In this document: piece by piece, positions 29,370-37,820 of the stretch | How positions within the stretch are numbered: the stretch's first letter is position 1 | Layout: each line of letters begins with the position of its first letter | Source: Kaistia defluvii | GTDB lineage: Bacteria > Pseudomonadota > Alphaproteobacteria > Rhizobiales > Kaistiaceae | DNA length: 64,000 nt | NCBI RefSeq assembly: GCF_040548815.1 | Contig: NZ_JBEPSM010000001.1 | Span: 496,001-560,000 of the forward strand | Reading direction: 5' to 3' | Position numbers and translations under genes: made by a program | Notes under the pieces: model-generated | What the model was told of the DNA's origin: nothing | Databases searched by the model: none | The model's input: only the letters and a program-made list of their open reading frames with translations

Positions 29370-31408
29370 AGGTCGACGCGTCTGTAACTGACGGCTCGCC
29401 CGAGCCGCTCGGTGTCACGCCGACGGCGACGGGCGTCAATGTCGCCGTGGTCTCCGCCCATGCGGAGGCGATCCATTTCTGCCTGTTCGACGCGACGGGG
29501 CAGGTCGAACTCCAGCGCATCCGCCTGCCGGCCCGCTCCGGCGACGTGTTCCATGGCCATGTCGAGGGCATCAAGCCGGGCGACCGCTATGGCCTGCGCG
29601 CCGACGGCGAGTGGAATCCCGGGGCAGGCCAGCGCTTCAATGTCGCGAAGCTGCTGGTAGATCCCTACGCCTTGGCGCTCGACCGGCCATTCCGGCTTGA
29701 CGACGTGCTGTTCGACGCCCGCCGCCTTGGCGTTGCCAGCGACGAGCACGACAGCGCCCGCGTCGTGCCGAAGGCGATCGTGACATCGGCGGCGGCTCCG
29801 CAGCCACGCCTGAACTCGCCTGTCGACTGGGACCGGCAGGTCATCTACGAACTGCATGTACGCGGTTTCTCCAAGCTCAATCCCGCCATTCCCGAGGCCC
29901 TTCGCGGCACCTTTGCCGGGCTCGGCCATCCGGCTTCGGTCGCGCATCTGAAGCGCCTTGGCGTCACCACGGTGGAACTGCTGCCGGTCGCCGCCTGGCT
30001 CGACGAGCGCCATCTGCCGCCGCTCGGGCTGACGAATTACTGGGGCTACAACCCGGTCGCCTGGATGGCGCCCGACCCGCGCCTGGCGCCCGGCGGCTTC
30101 GCCGAAGTGGCGGCCGCTGTCGCGGCGCTGCATGAGGCCGGCATCGCCGTCATCCTCGACGTCGTCTTCAACCATTCCGGCGAGAGCGACCATCTCGGCC
30201 CGACCGTCTCGATGCGCGGCCTCGACAATTCAGGCTACTACCGGCTCGATCCGCATGACCCGGCGCATTACGTCAACGACGCCGGCACCGGCAACATTCT
30301 GGCCTGCGACCGGCCGGCGGTCGTGCGGTTGGTCATGGACGCGCTCCGGACCTGGGTCGAGCGCGCTGGCGTCGACGGCTTTCGCTTCGATCTCGCCACC
30401 ACGCTCGCCCGCCGCGACGACGGATTCGAGCCGGCGGCGCCGCTGCTCGCTGCCATCGACCAGGATCCGCTTCTGCGCGACCTGATCCTGATCGCCGAGC
30501 CATGGGACATCGGCAGGGGCGGATACCAGCTCGGCAATTTCCCGGCCGCCTGGGGCGAGTGGAACGATCGCTATCGCGACACCATGCGGCGCTTCTTCCG
30601 CGGCGACGAGGGCATGATCGGCGATCTTGCCACGCGGCTTGCCGGCTCCTCCGACATCTTTACGCCCCGTTACCGGAAGGTTAACAGAAGCATCAACTTC
30701 GTCACCGCCCATGACGGCTTTACGCTCGCCGATCTGGTCGCCCATGAGCGCAAGCAGAACCGCGCCAATGGCGAGAACAATCGCGACGGAACCGACGACA
30801 ACCGCTCCTGGAACAATGGCGCCGAGGGCGAAACCGACGACGCTGCGATCCTCCAGCGCCGCCGTTCGGACGTCCGCGCCCTGCTGATGGCGCTGGTGTT
30901 CTCGCGCGGGACGCCGATGCTGACCATGGGCGACGAGCTCGGTCGCGGCCAGCAGGGCAACAACAACGCCTATGCGCAGGACAACGCGCTGGCCTGGCTC
31001 GACTGGGCCGCGGCGGACCGCGATCTGATCGATTTCACCAGCGAGATCATAGCCTTGCGCGCGGCGCATCCGGCGCTGCGGGACTCGCGCCCTTTGACCG
31101 GGCAGCCACTTTCCGCGGGCGGCGAACCCGATGTCGTCTGGTATGGCCCCGACGGCGAGCCGCTCGACGAGGGCGGCTGGCACGCGCCGGAGGGCGGGAC
31201 GCTGGTCGCCGTTTTCGCCGTGCCAACGCCGGAAGGGGAGGTCGATCGCGTCTGCCTCGTGCTGCATGGCGGCACGACTGATACCGAGCTCCGGTTGCCG
31301 CCCAATGCCGGCGGAAATCCTTGGAATCTCGCCATTTCGTCCTCGCCGGTCAGCCCGGATCAGCCCCTCTCGCTGCCGCCGCGATCCGTATTGCTCTTCC
31401 TCGGCTAG
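29366..31408 (+). CDS. glgX: Glycogen debranching enzyme GlgX
   Basis: A 680-residue GH13 isoamylase-type enzyme that removes short alpha-1,6 side chains left by GlgP. It has an N-terminal CBM48-like domain (about 10-110) and a GH13 barrel with '[35 protein letters not shown]', nucleophile Asp in '[15 protein letters not shown]', acid Glu in '[10 protein letters not shown]' and '[14 protein letters not shown]'. The start ATG lies on the glgA stop (ATGA) and was preferred to an upstream in-frame start inside glgA. It is the last gene of the glg operon. Confidence 0.95.
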   Translation: MKVDASVTDGSPEPLGVTPTATGVNVAVVSAHAEAIHFCLFDATGQVELQRIRLPARSGDVFHGHVEGIKPGDRYGLRADGEWNPGAGQRFNVAKLLVDPYALALDRPFRLDDVLFDARRLGVASDEHDSARVVPKAIVTSAAAPQPRLNSPVDWDRQVIYELHVRGFSKLNPAIPEALRGTFAGLGHPASVAHLKRLGVTTVELLPVAAWLDERHLPPLGLTNYWGYNPVAWMAPDPRLAPGGFAEVAAAVAALHEAGIAVILDVVFNHSGESDHLGPTVSMRGLDNSGYYRLDPHDPAHYVNDAGTGNILACDRPAVVRLVMDALRTWVERAGVDGFRFDLATTLARRDDGFEPAAPLLAAIDQDPLLRDLILIAEPWDIGRGGYQLGNFPAAWGEWNDRYRDTMRRFFRGDEGMIGDLATRLAGSSDIFTPRYRKVNRSINFVTAHDGFTLADLVAHERKQNRANGENNRDGTDDNRSWNNGAEGETDDAAILQRRRSDVRALLMALVFSRGTPMLTMGDELGRGQQGNNNAYAQDNALAWLDWAAADRDLIDFTSEIIALRAAHPALRDSRPLTGQPLSAGGEPDVVWYGPDGEPLDEGGWHAPEGGTLVAVFAVPTPEGEVDRVCLVLHGGTTDTELRLPPNAGGNPWNLAISSSPVSPDQPLSLPPRSVLLFLG

Positions 31409-31578
31409 CTCATCCGCGCCGCAAGTCTTGACCCGCCCGCTCGATCAAGAAGATTTTACATAAACCCGCGAGATCAGCGCTTCTCGTCATTTACGCTGTT
31501 GCGCTAATTCGATGGCTGGGCTTGCCGATTTTCGTTAAATTTGTAGTCAAGAATTCCGCGCTGTTGACGGAGGCTGTC

Positions 31579-32517
31579 GTGCCGGAAGCGATTTTCAAGA
31601 ACTGGACGGATGAGCTGAGCCGTGACTGGGGCAAGAAGCCGCTCCGGATCGATCATTCCTTGAGCCAGAATGAGCTGTTCTCCAAGGACGCCCTGGCCGA
31701 ATTGATCCAGCGCTACCCGATCGAACACTATTCTCTGATGCGCACCAGTTCGCGCGGCGAAGAGAAGAAGATCTGGCGCCGCGGCGAAGTCGGCGGCCTG
31801 AGCGGCCATGAAGTCATGGCCCAGATCGCGTCCGGCGGCCTGTGGCTGCAATTGCGCGAACTGAAGCTTGTCGACAAGCGCTACTACGACCTGCTGATGT
31901 CGATCTATGGCGAAGTCGAGCAACGCGTGCCGGGCTTCGACTCGTTCAGCCATGAAATGGGCGTCCTGATCTCTTCGCCCAATGCGAAGGCGCATTATCA
32001 CGCCGACCTGCCGGGCCAGGCGCTCTGGCAGATCATGGGCCGCAAGCGGGTCTACATCTATCCCGCCGAAGAGCCCTATCTGCCGCAGGAAGAGCTGGAA
32101 AAGATCGCGCTGACAGGGCTGGAATCGGCCCTGCGCTATGATCCGGAATTCGACCGGCATGCGCTGGTGCTGGATCTCGAGCCGGGCCAGATGCTGACCT
32201 GGGAACTGAACGCGCCGCACCGGGTCGAGAACCACGACGAGCTCAGCGTCTCGATGACCACCGAGCATTGGACGGAGCAGATCCGCCGCGAGCAGATGCT
32301 GACGGTGGCAAATGGCATCCTGCGCAAGCATTTCGGCGTCTCGCCGAAGCGCAACGCCACCGAAGGCGCCGGTTTCTGGGCCAAGGCCGTGCTGCAGGCC
32401 GGCTGGCGTCGCAGTCCTTGGTACAAGCGCGAGCAGCGCAAGATGCTGCCGGTCGACTTCCGCCTGGCGCCAGGAACGACCACCAACATCGTCGATATCC
32501 CCGCTTATGTCGTCTGA
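31579..32517 (+). CDS. JmjC-like cupin protein, putative Fe(II)/2-oxoglutarate oxygenase
   Basis: A 312-residue protein with a double-stranded beta-helix core. 'AHYHADLPGQALWQIMGRKRVYIYP' gives the HxD metal pair (His141, Asp143) and 'WELNAPHRVENHDELSVSMTTEHW' the distal His (about 214), the layout of JmjC/FIH-type oxygenases. The start is GTG 31579 with GGAGG 5 bases upstream; the TTG at 31522 has no site. It precedes a FemAB/CelD-like acyltransferase gene by 41 bases and begins the exopolysaccharide region. Substrate unknown. Confidence 0.75.
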   Translation: MPEAIFKNWTDELSRDWGKKPLRIDHSLSQNELFSKDALAELIQRYPIEHYSLMRTSSRGEEKKIWRRGEVGGLSGHEVMAQIASGGLWLQLRELKLVDKRYYDLLMSIYGEVEQRVPGFDSFSHEMGVLISSPNAKAHYHADLPGQALWQIMGRKRVYIYPAEEPYLPQEELEKIALTGLESALRYDPEFDRHALVLDLEPGQMLTWELNAPHRVENHDELSVSMTTEHWTEQIRREQMLTVANGILRKHFGVSPKRNATEGAGFWAKAVLQAGWRRSPWYKREQRKMLPVDFRLAPGTTTNIVDIPAYVV

Positions 32518-32558
32518 GATTCCGTCTGGAAGGCCGCGACGATCGGGGGAGCTTCACA

Positions 32559-33686
32559 ATGACCAACGCGCCGGGTGACCGCTGGACGGTCACCGTGCAT
32601 GGATCCTGGAAGGAGGCGGCCCCGCTTTGGCGGCCCTTCTTGGCCAACGACGCTCCGGTAACGCCGTTCCAGACGGAACATTGGCTATCGCATTGGTACC
32701 AAAGCTTTTCCGGCCGGCGCGATGTCGAGCCGCTGCTGGTTCATGTCGCTGACTCCAAAGGCCAGGACGCGTTGGCGCTGCCGCTGATCCTGCGGCGGGA
32801 GAGGCTGCGGACGGTCGAATTCGCCGATCTCGGCATCACCGATTACAACGCGCCGCTGCTGGGACCCGCTGCGCCGGCCGACGAGGCGGGGGCGCGCTCG
32901 CTCTGGCGCGCGGTTCGCGCCGCGCTGCCGCAGGCCGACCTGATCGAATTCACCAAGGTGCTGACGAAGATCGGTGACCGCCCCAATCCGCTGGTGCAGG
33001 CGCTTGGCGGCGAGGTCTCCAACCTCTTCGGCAATTTTGTCCGCATCGATACGGACTATGAGACCTGGCTGCGCAGCCTTGCCAAGGACAACCGCAAGGA
33101 ACTCGGCCGGTTCTGGCGCGTGTTCACGCGGGACGAACGGGCGCAGTTCGTCTTTGCCGACGATCCGGAGACGGTCGGCAAGATCTACGGCCACCTCACG
33201 GCGCAGCAGAGCGCGCGCATCCGGTCGCTTGGTCTGCCGTACCTGCTCGACGAGCCGGACTATGACGCCTTCTATCGCGAGCTTCTGCTGGACGGGCTGA
33301 AGGACGGTTCGGCCAAGCTCTCCGCGCTCACGGCCGGTGATGAACTGGTCGCGGGCCTGTTCGGCATCGCGCGTGGCGATCACTATTCGATGGTGCGCAT
33401 CAGCACGGCGGGCGGGGAGTGGGCCAATTGCTCGCCCGGCCGTTTGCTAATCGAGCGCACGATGGAAGCGCTGCACCGGCAGGGCTTCCGCACCTTCGAT
33501 TTCACCATCGGCGACTATGGCCACAAGCGCAGCTTCGAGGTCGAGCACATCCCGCTGGTCAACATCCACGAGAGCGTTTCCTGGCGCGGCTGGGGAACCG
33601 TCGGCTATGAGGGCGCCAAGGCGTTCGTGAAGCGCCATCCCTCGATCGAGCGGTTGGCCCGCAAGGTCCTGCGCCGCGCGGCCTGA
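32559..33686 (+). CDS. FemAB/CelD-like GNAT acyltransferase
   Basis: A 375-residue protein with tandem GNAT folds as in CelD/BcsL and FemAB-type proteins: 'PFQTEHWLSHWYQSF' at the start, 'LAKDNRKELGRFWRVF' in the middle, and the C-terminal Acetyltransf_6 block 'AGDELVAGLFGIARGDHYSMVRI ... SPGRLLIERTMEALHRQGFRTFDFTIGDYGHKRSFEVE'. Relatives occur in cellulose and exopolysaccharide loci and are thought to acylate sugars or lipids. The start ATG follows GGGGGAG. It ends 3 bases before the end of the convergent flippase gene. Confidence 0.85.
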   Translation: MTNAPGDRWTVTVHGSWKEAAPLWRPFLANDAPVTPFQTEHWLSHWYQSFSGRRDVEPLLVHVADSKGQDALALPLILRRERLRTVEFADLGITDYNAPLLGPAAPADEAGARSLWRAVRAALPQADLIEFTKVLTKIGDRPNPLVQALGGEVSNLFGNFVRIDTDYETWLRSLAKDNRKELGRFWRVFTRDERAQFVFADDPETVGKIYGHLTAQQSARIRSLGLPYLLDEPDYDAFYRELLLDGLKDGSAKLSALTAGDELVAGLFGIARGDHYSMVRISTAGGEWANCSPGRLLIERTMEALHRQGFRTFDFTIGDYGHKRSFEVEHIPLVNIHESVSWRGWGTVGYEGAKAFVKRHPSIERLARKVLRRAA

Positions 33687-33689
33687 GGC

Positions 33690-35138
33690 TCAGGCGGACG
33701 CCTGCGCCCTGCGATCGAGCCGGCGCTGCAGGATGCCGCGCGCCTCGCCGCGATAGGCGACCAGGATGGCGACGGCGTAGACGAACATTCCATACAGGAT
33801 GGTGAGCACCAGCGCGGGGATGCTCTGCGCCGTGGGGATTGCCGCGAGGCCGAGCGCCATCGCCCCGGTAGCGGCCAGCACCTTGACGATGTCGAGGACC
33901 GGGGGAACGAAGTCCAGCTTGCGCATGGCGAGATACATGCTGACGATCGCGGCCATGGCCGAGCCGAGCGCCGTACCGATGACCGCGCCGACCGGTCCGT
34001 GGAGCAGCAGCCCGGCGATCGTCAGGATGACGGCGGCGACGATCTCGACGATGTCGACGATGCCGGCATAGCTCAGCCGCTTCTCCAGGATGAAGATCTG
34101 GTCGCTGACGTGAACATGGAGGAAGCGTATGGCGGCGGCGAGCGCCGAAAGACCGAGGATCGCTTTGGTCATCTCGCGATAGGGCTCGGCGATCAGCAGA
34201 TCGGTGGCCGGCGTGCTGATCATGGCGATGCCGACGACGGTCGGCGCCATGACGCCGATCAGGAGGGCCGCGTTGGTGGCGAGCTGAGCCAGCGCCTCGG
34301 TTCGCTTGCCTTCGTTGAGCAGGCGCGCGGCGATGGGGAAGGCGGCCGCAGCGACCAGCATCGCGCCGAACGAGGCGCAGCGACGGCCGAGGCCCCAGCC
34401 CACCGCCATCAGGCCGAAGGCGGCCGCTCCCGAGATATGGCCGATCACATAGCGGAAATTGTTCTCGGCGATCCAGCCGAGGCCGTAGAGCAGCAGGATC
34501 GGGCCGCCATAAGCAAAGGCGGCGCGCAGGATGGCGCTGTCGATCCGCCGCGGCAGGATGGCGAAGCCGATCAGCGGCGCGGCGACCAGATTGGCGATGA
34601 GTTGCGCCACGCCATAGGCAAGGATCAGCGCCTCGCTGGTCGGCTGCCACCACGTCAGCAACGCCAGGCCAAAGCCGAAGCCGAGGATCGGGCCGACGAT
34701 CTGCAGCATGGTGTAGGCGAAGATGTTCGACTGCGCCCGCGCCCGCTCCGAATAGTGGGTGTTGATGCCGCGCGTCGCGAAGAAGAAGGCGGTGATCAGC
34801 ACCGTCTGCAGCGAGACCTGCGTCTCGTCGATGATCGCCACCGTCGCTAGCGCCGCGATCAGGCTGATCGGAACCGACAGCGCGATGATCGCCGCTTCGG
34901 TATGCAGGAAATCGCTGCGCTCCGAGCGACCACGCTCGAACGGCATGAAGCGCAGCGCATAGACCGAAAACCAGGAGAGCGCGATCAGATAGGCGAATTC
35001 CTGGCTCGCGGTGATGAGCACATAGGAGCCCATTTCCCCCGGCGGCAGGAAATAGGTCCAGACCACCATGGAGAGCAGCTGGAATGCCGGCGACAGCAGC
35101 TGGGCCGGCAGGTAGCGGATCGTCTGGCGGATAAGCAT
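33690..35138 (-). CDS. Polysaccharide flippase (Wzx-like, MOP superfamily)
   Basis: A 482-residue integral membrane protein with about 12-14 hydrophobic segments. It begins 'IRQTIRYLPAQLLSPAFQLLSMVVWTYFLPPGEMGSYVLITASQEFAYLI', the usual start of Wzx-type exporters that move lipid-linked repeat units across the inner membrane. The C-terminal end is short and basic. It is the last gene of a three-gene minus-strand unit with the polymerase and the O-acyltransferase; the upstream polymerase overlaps it by one base. Confidence 0.87.
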   Translation of the reverse strand: MLIRQTIRYLPAQLLSPAFQLLSMVVWTYFLPPGEMGSYVLITASQEFAYLIALSWFSVYALRFMPFERGRSERSDFLHTEAAIIALSVPISLIAALATVAIIDETQVSLQTVLITAFFFATRGINTHYSERARAQSNIFAYTMLQIVGPILGFGFGLALLTWWQPTSEALILAYGVAQLIANLVAAPLIGFAILPRRIDSAILRAAFAYGGPILLLYGLGWIAENNFRYVIGHISGAAAFGLMAVGWGLGRRCASFGAMLVAAAAFPIAARLLNEGKRTEALAQLATNAALLIGVMAPTVVGIAMISTPATDLLIAEPYREMTKAILGLSALAAAIRFLHVHVSDQIFILEKRLSYAGIVDIVEIVAAVILTIAGLLLHGPVGAVIGTALGSAMAAIVSMYLAMRKLDFVPPVLDIVKVLAATGAMALGLAAIPTAQSIPALVLTILYGMFVYAVAILVAYRGEARGILQRRLDRRAQASA

Positions 35139-36430
35139 CAGGATCGTCCGTCCGAGATGGGCGGGATGAAGCGGCGGTCGAGCCCGATCAGGATCATCGC
35201 CATGATCAGCGCCATGTCGGTGGTCTTGTTGGCGATGCCGGTCGAGGTCGAGGAAACGAGAAAGAAGTAGGCGAGCGGGACAAGGCCCGGCGTCCCCACC
35301 GTGCGGATGATTTCCGCGGCGAAGAAGGCGAGGCCGGCGAAGAACACCAGCGTGGTGACGATGCCGTAATAGGCGAAGAAGGCGACGACGAAGCTCTCGA
35401 TGCCGATGGTGAGGTCGAGCCGGCGCTGGTTGGACGCGACATGGCCGAGGTCCGGCGCGAAGAACAGGTCGCGCAACGCCATGCCGTCGAAGACGTGGAA
35501 CATGGCGACACGGGTCGCGGCGCTGCCGGAATCATCCTCGAAGCGGCTGAGGAAGGTGTCGAGGACGCCGCCCTGCACCAGCAGCGAGCCGATTGTCGCG
35601 ATCAGGGTCAGCACGACGATGACGGCGAAGGCGTCGCGTCGGCCGAAGGGCCGGCCGGAGAGAACCTTGGCGAGGCTGAACAGGCCACGCGCCGCCAGCA
35701 GCACCAGCGCCATCACGGTTGCGGCCCGTCCGCCGAAGGCAACCATGGCACCGAGGCTGTAGATCAGCAGGAAGGTGCGGACCGGCAGGTCGAAGCGCCG
35801 GCCGCCGGGTCCGCTCAGGATCAGGAGGTACAGGCCGGTGGCGAGCGCGTTGATGAGCGGATGGCCGAGCAGGGCGGTCGAGCGCCAGTCATAGGTGATC
35901 AGCACGCCGCCCTCATAATAGGGCGTCAGCCGCCAGCCGGTGAAATACTCCGCGTAGCCCAGCGTCGAATTGACCAGGAAGAAGAGATGCAGCGCGATCA
36001 CCAGGCGTTCCATCACGCTGGCACGGAGCGCCAGGATCGAGATGAACAGCGCCAGCGGCAGCACGAAGGTGTCGACGACCGCCGAGATCGGCAGTTGCTG
36101 CACCACGGCCGCCTGGAAGGTCAGCAGAGCTATCGCCATCGCGAAGACGAGAATGCCGGGGCGCTGCGCTGCGAGCGCGGCCAGCAGCCGGCCGGGTCCG
36201 ATCACGATGGCCCAGGTGCCGAGCGCCGCCAGCGACAGGAAGGTGGCGGGGTGAAACTTGGTCAGGGGCGATCCGCCCGTCGAGGCATAGGGGATTCCGA
36301 GGGCCTGCAGCACTTTGGACGAGACCAGGAACAGCACGGCGACGGTGAGCACCGTCAGTCCGGTAGCGAGCCCGATGGGCCGCGCTATGCGGATCGGCCG
36401 ATGGACCGGCGTGGTCCAGGAGGCGCTCAT
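35138..36430 (-). CDS. O-antigen ligase/polymerase-like membrane protein (Wzy/VpsF type)
   Basis: A 430-residue protein with about 10-12 membrane segments and a large central periplasmic loop. Signals are 'YYEGGVLITYDWRSTALLGHPLINALATGLYLLIL' and 'MVAFGGRAATVMALVLLAARGLF', with the loop 'LSRFEDDSGSAATRVAMFHVF', as in O-antigen ligases and VpsF-like EPS polymerases. It probably joins repeat units of the exopolysaccharide in the periplasm. It overlaps the acyltransferase gene upstream (ATGA) and the flippase gene downstream. Confidence 0.82.
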   Translation of the reverse strand: MSASWTTPVHRPIRIARPIGLATGLTVLTVAVLFLVSSKVLQALGIPYASTGGSPLTKFHPATFLSLAALGTWAIVIGPGRLLAALAAQRPGILVFAMAIALLTFQAAVVQQLPISAVVDTFVLPLALFISILALRASVMERLVIALHLFFLVNSTLGYAEYFTGWRLTPYYEGGVLITYDWRSTALLGHPLINALATGLYLLILSGPGGRRFDLPVRTFLLIYSLGAMVAFGGRAATVMALVLLAARGLFSLAKVLSGRPFGRRDAFAVIVVLTLIATIGSLLVQGGVLDTFLSRFEDDSGSAATRVAMFHVFDGMALRDLFFAPDLGHVASNQRRLDLTIGIESFVVAFFAYYGIVTTLVFFAGLAFFAAEIIRTVGTPGLVPLAYFFLVSSTSTGIANKTTDMALIMAMILIGLDRRFIPPISDGRS

Positions 36431-37509
36431 GGCAGCACGGCCTTCTCCTGCCTCGGCCCGGCTTCGTCGGACCGGGGCCGGGAGGAGGGCCGCAGCGTGA
36501 TGCCCAGCAGCAGCAGGGCGCTCCAGCGCCAGCGGACCAGCACCTTATGCAGCAGGATCGGCAGGAACAGGCCAGCCGCGAGGGCCGCGGCAAAGTAGAT
36601 GCCGGGGGGCAGGCCGGGATCCGCGATGCCGATCGCCTTGCGCAAGGCGGCCGTGAAGAACACGTGGAACAGGTAGATCGTATAGGAATAGGTGCCGACG
36701 AATTCGAGCGGCCGCCACTCCAGCGGCGAGAAGAACAGGAACAGGCAGGCCGAAAGGCCGAACAGCAGCCCGAAGGCCGACTGGCGGGCAAAGTTGAGCG
36801 TGTTCCAGCCTTCATACTGGCCGAGATTGAGCAGGAACAGGATCGCGACGGCGACGCCGAACACGATCACCGCCGCGCGGCGCCACGCCGGGACGTCGCC
36901 GATCCGCCGGTTCAGCGACCAGATCTTCAGCAGTTGCCCAAGAAGGAAATAGGGCAGCAGATACAGCGCCGAGCCGATCGCGAAGATGTCGGGATCGAAG
37001 GTCGGGGCCGCGATGAAGATCGCGCAGGCAATGGGAAACAGCGCGGTCAGGAAGGCGCGCGCCTGGTGCCCGGCGAGATAGCTGCCAACCAGCAGCGCCG
37101 CCATGATCAGCATGGTTGCCTGCAGATACCAGTAATGCTCGTAGGGCAGGATGTAGATCTGCCAGATCGGCTGCGAGAAGTCGTGGTTGATGATGCCGAA
37201 ACAGAGATAGAACAGCGTGGAGACGACGACGAAGGGAATGCCGATCCGTCGCAGTTTCTTGCCGAAGGCGCTGGAGAGCGCCGCCCTGTCGGCAACATAG
37301 GCCTGGAAGACGAAACCGGACAGGAACGAGAACAGCGGCATCCGGATGTGGATGAACAGCTCGGTGAACAATCGCCAGCCATTATGGGCGACGATGTGCA
37401 TGCCATGTTCGGGGTCGTTGCCGATGACGTGGTAGGCGACGAGCAGCACGCAAGCGAGCCCGCGCAGGGCGTCGATGTGCCGGTCTCGGCGAGGGGAGGT
37501 CGTCACCAT
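36427..37509 (-). CDS. Acyltransferase family 3 membrane protein (polysaccharide O-acetylation)
   Basis: A 360-residue membrane protein of the Acyl_transf_3/OafA-type family: 'RDRHIDALRGLACVLLVAYHVIGND' with the conserved Arg and the key His in the first membrane segment, then 'IHIRMPLFSFLSGFVFQAY' and about nine further segments. Such proteins move acyl (often acetyl) groups to sugars of exported polysaccharide. It is the first gene of the minus-strand trio and is divergent from the Wzz/GumC gene. Confidence 0.87.
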   Translation of the reverse strand: MVTTSPRRDRHIDALRGLACVLLVAYHVIGNDPEHGMHIVAHNGWRLFTELFIHIRMPLFSFLSGFVFQAYVADRAALSSAFGKKLRRIGIPFVVVSTLFYLCFGIINHDFSQPIWQIYILPYEHYWYLQATMLIMAALLVGSYLAGHQARAFLTALFPIACAIFIAAPTFDPDIFAIGSALYLLPYFLLGQLLKIWSLNRRIGDVPAWRRAAVIVFGVAVAILFLLNLGQYEGWNTLNFARQSAFGLLFGLSACLFLFFSPLEWRPLEFVGTYSYTIYLFHVFFTAALRKAIGIADPGLPPGIYFAAALAAGLFLPILLHKVLVRWRWSALLLLGITLRPSSRPRSDEAGPRQEKAVLP

Positions 37510-37820
37510 ACCGTTGAACTTGTCCGTCTAGGCAGAGGCGTGCGCGCGCACGAGCTATACGGCTATTCGTCCTGCTGCGGCCGGTTTCCTGTCGATAGCG
37601 TTAACCGTTCATTCCCCGGCCATGATGAATGGAAATATTCGTCAGGAAAATGGCCTTGCCGGTCGCGGCTCTCGTGGTCGCGTGAGGCTGGAAACGTCGC
37701 GGATGCGCTAAAATTATCGTTTAGATATCCTTAATCGCGCGTCGCCATAGTCGTTTGGCCGGGTGGGCGGACCGGCGACCCGTGAACCATGCGGATTCAG
37801 ATCTCGTCCGTTGGAAGACA
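37510..37820. other. Divergent intergenic region in the exopolysaccharide locus
   Basis: About 310 bases between the acyltransferase start (minus) and the Wzz/GumC start (plus). The part 37600-37740 is AT-rich for this genome (for example AAAATTATCGTTTAGATATCC) and should hold promoters for both directions. No hexamer pair or operator is clear enough to call, and no gene was recognised. Confidence 0.45.
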
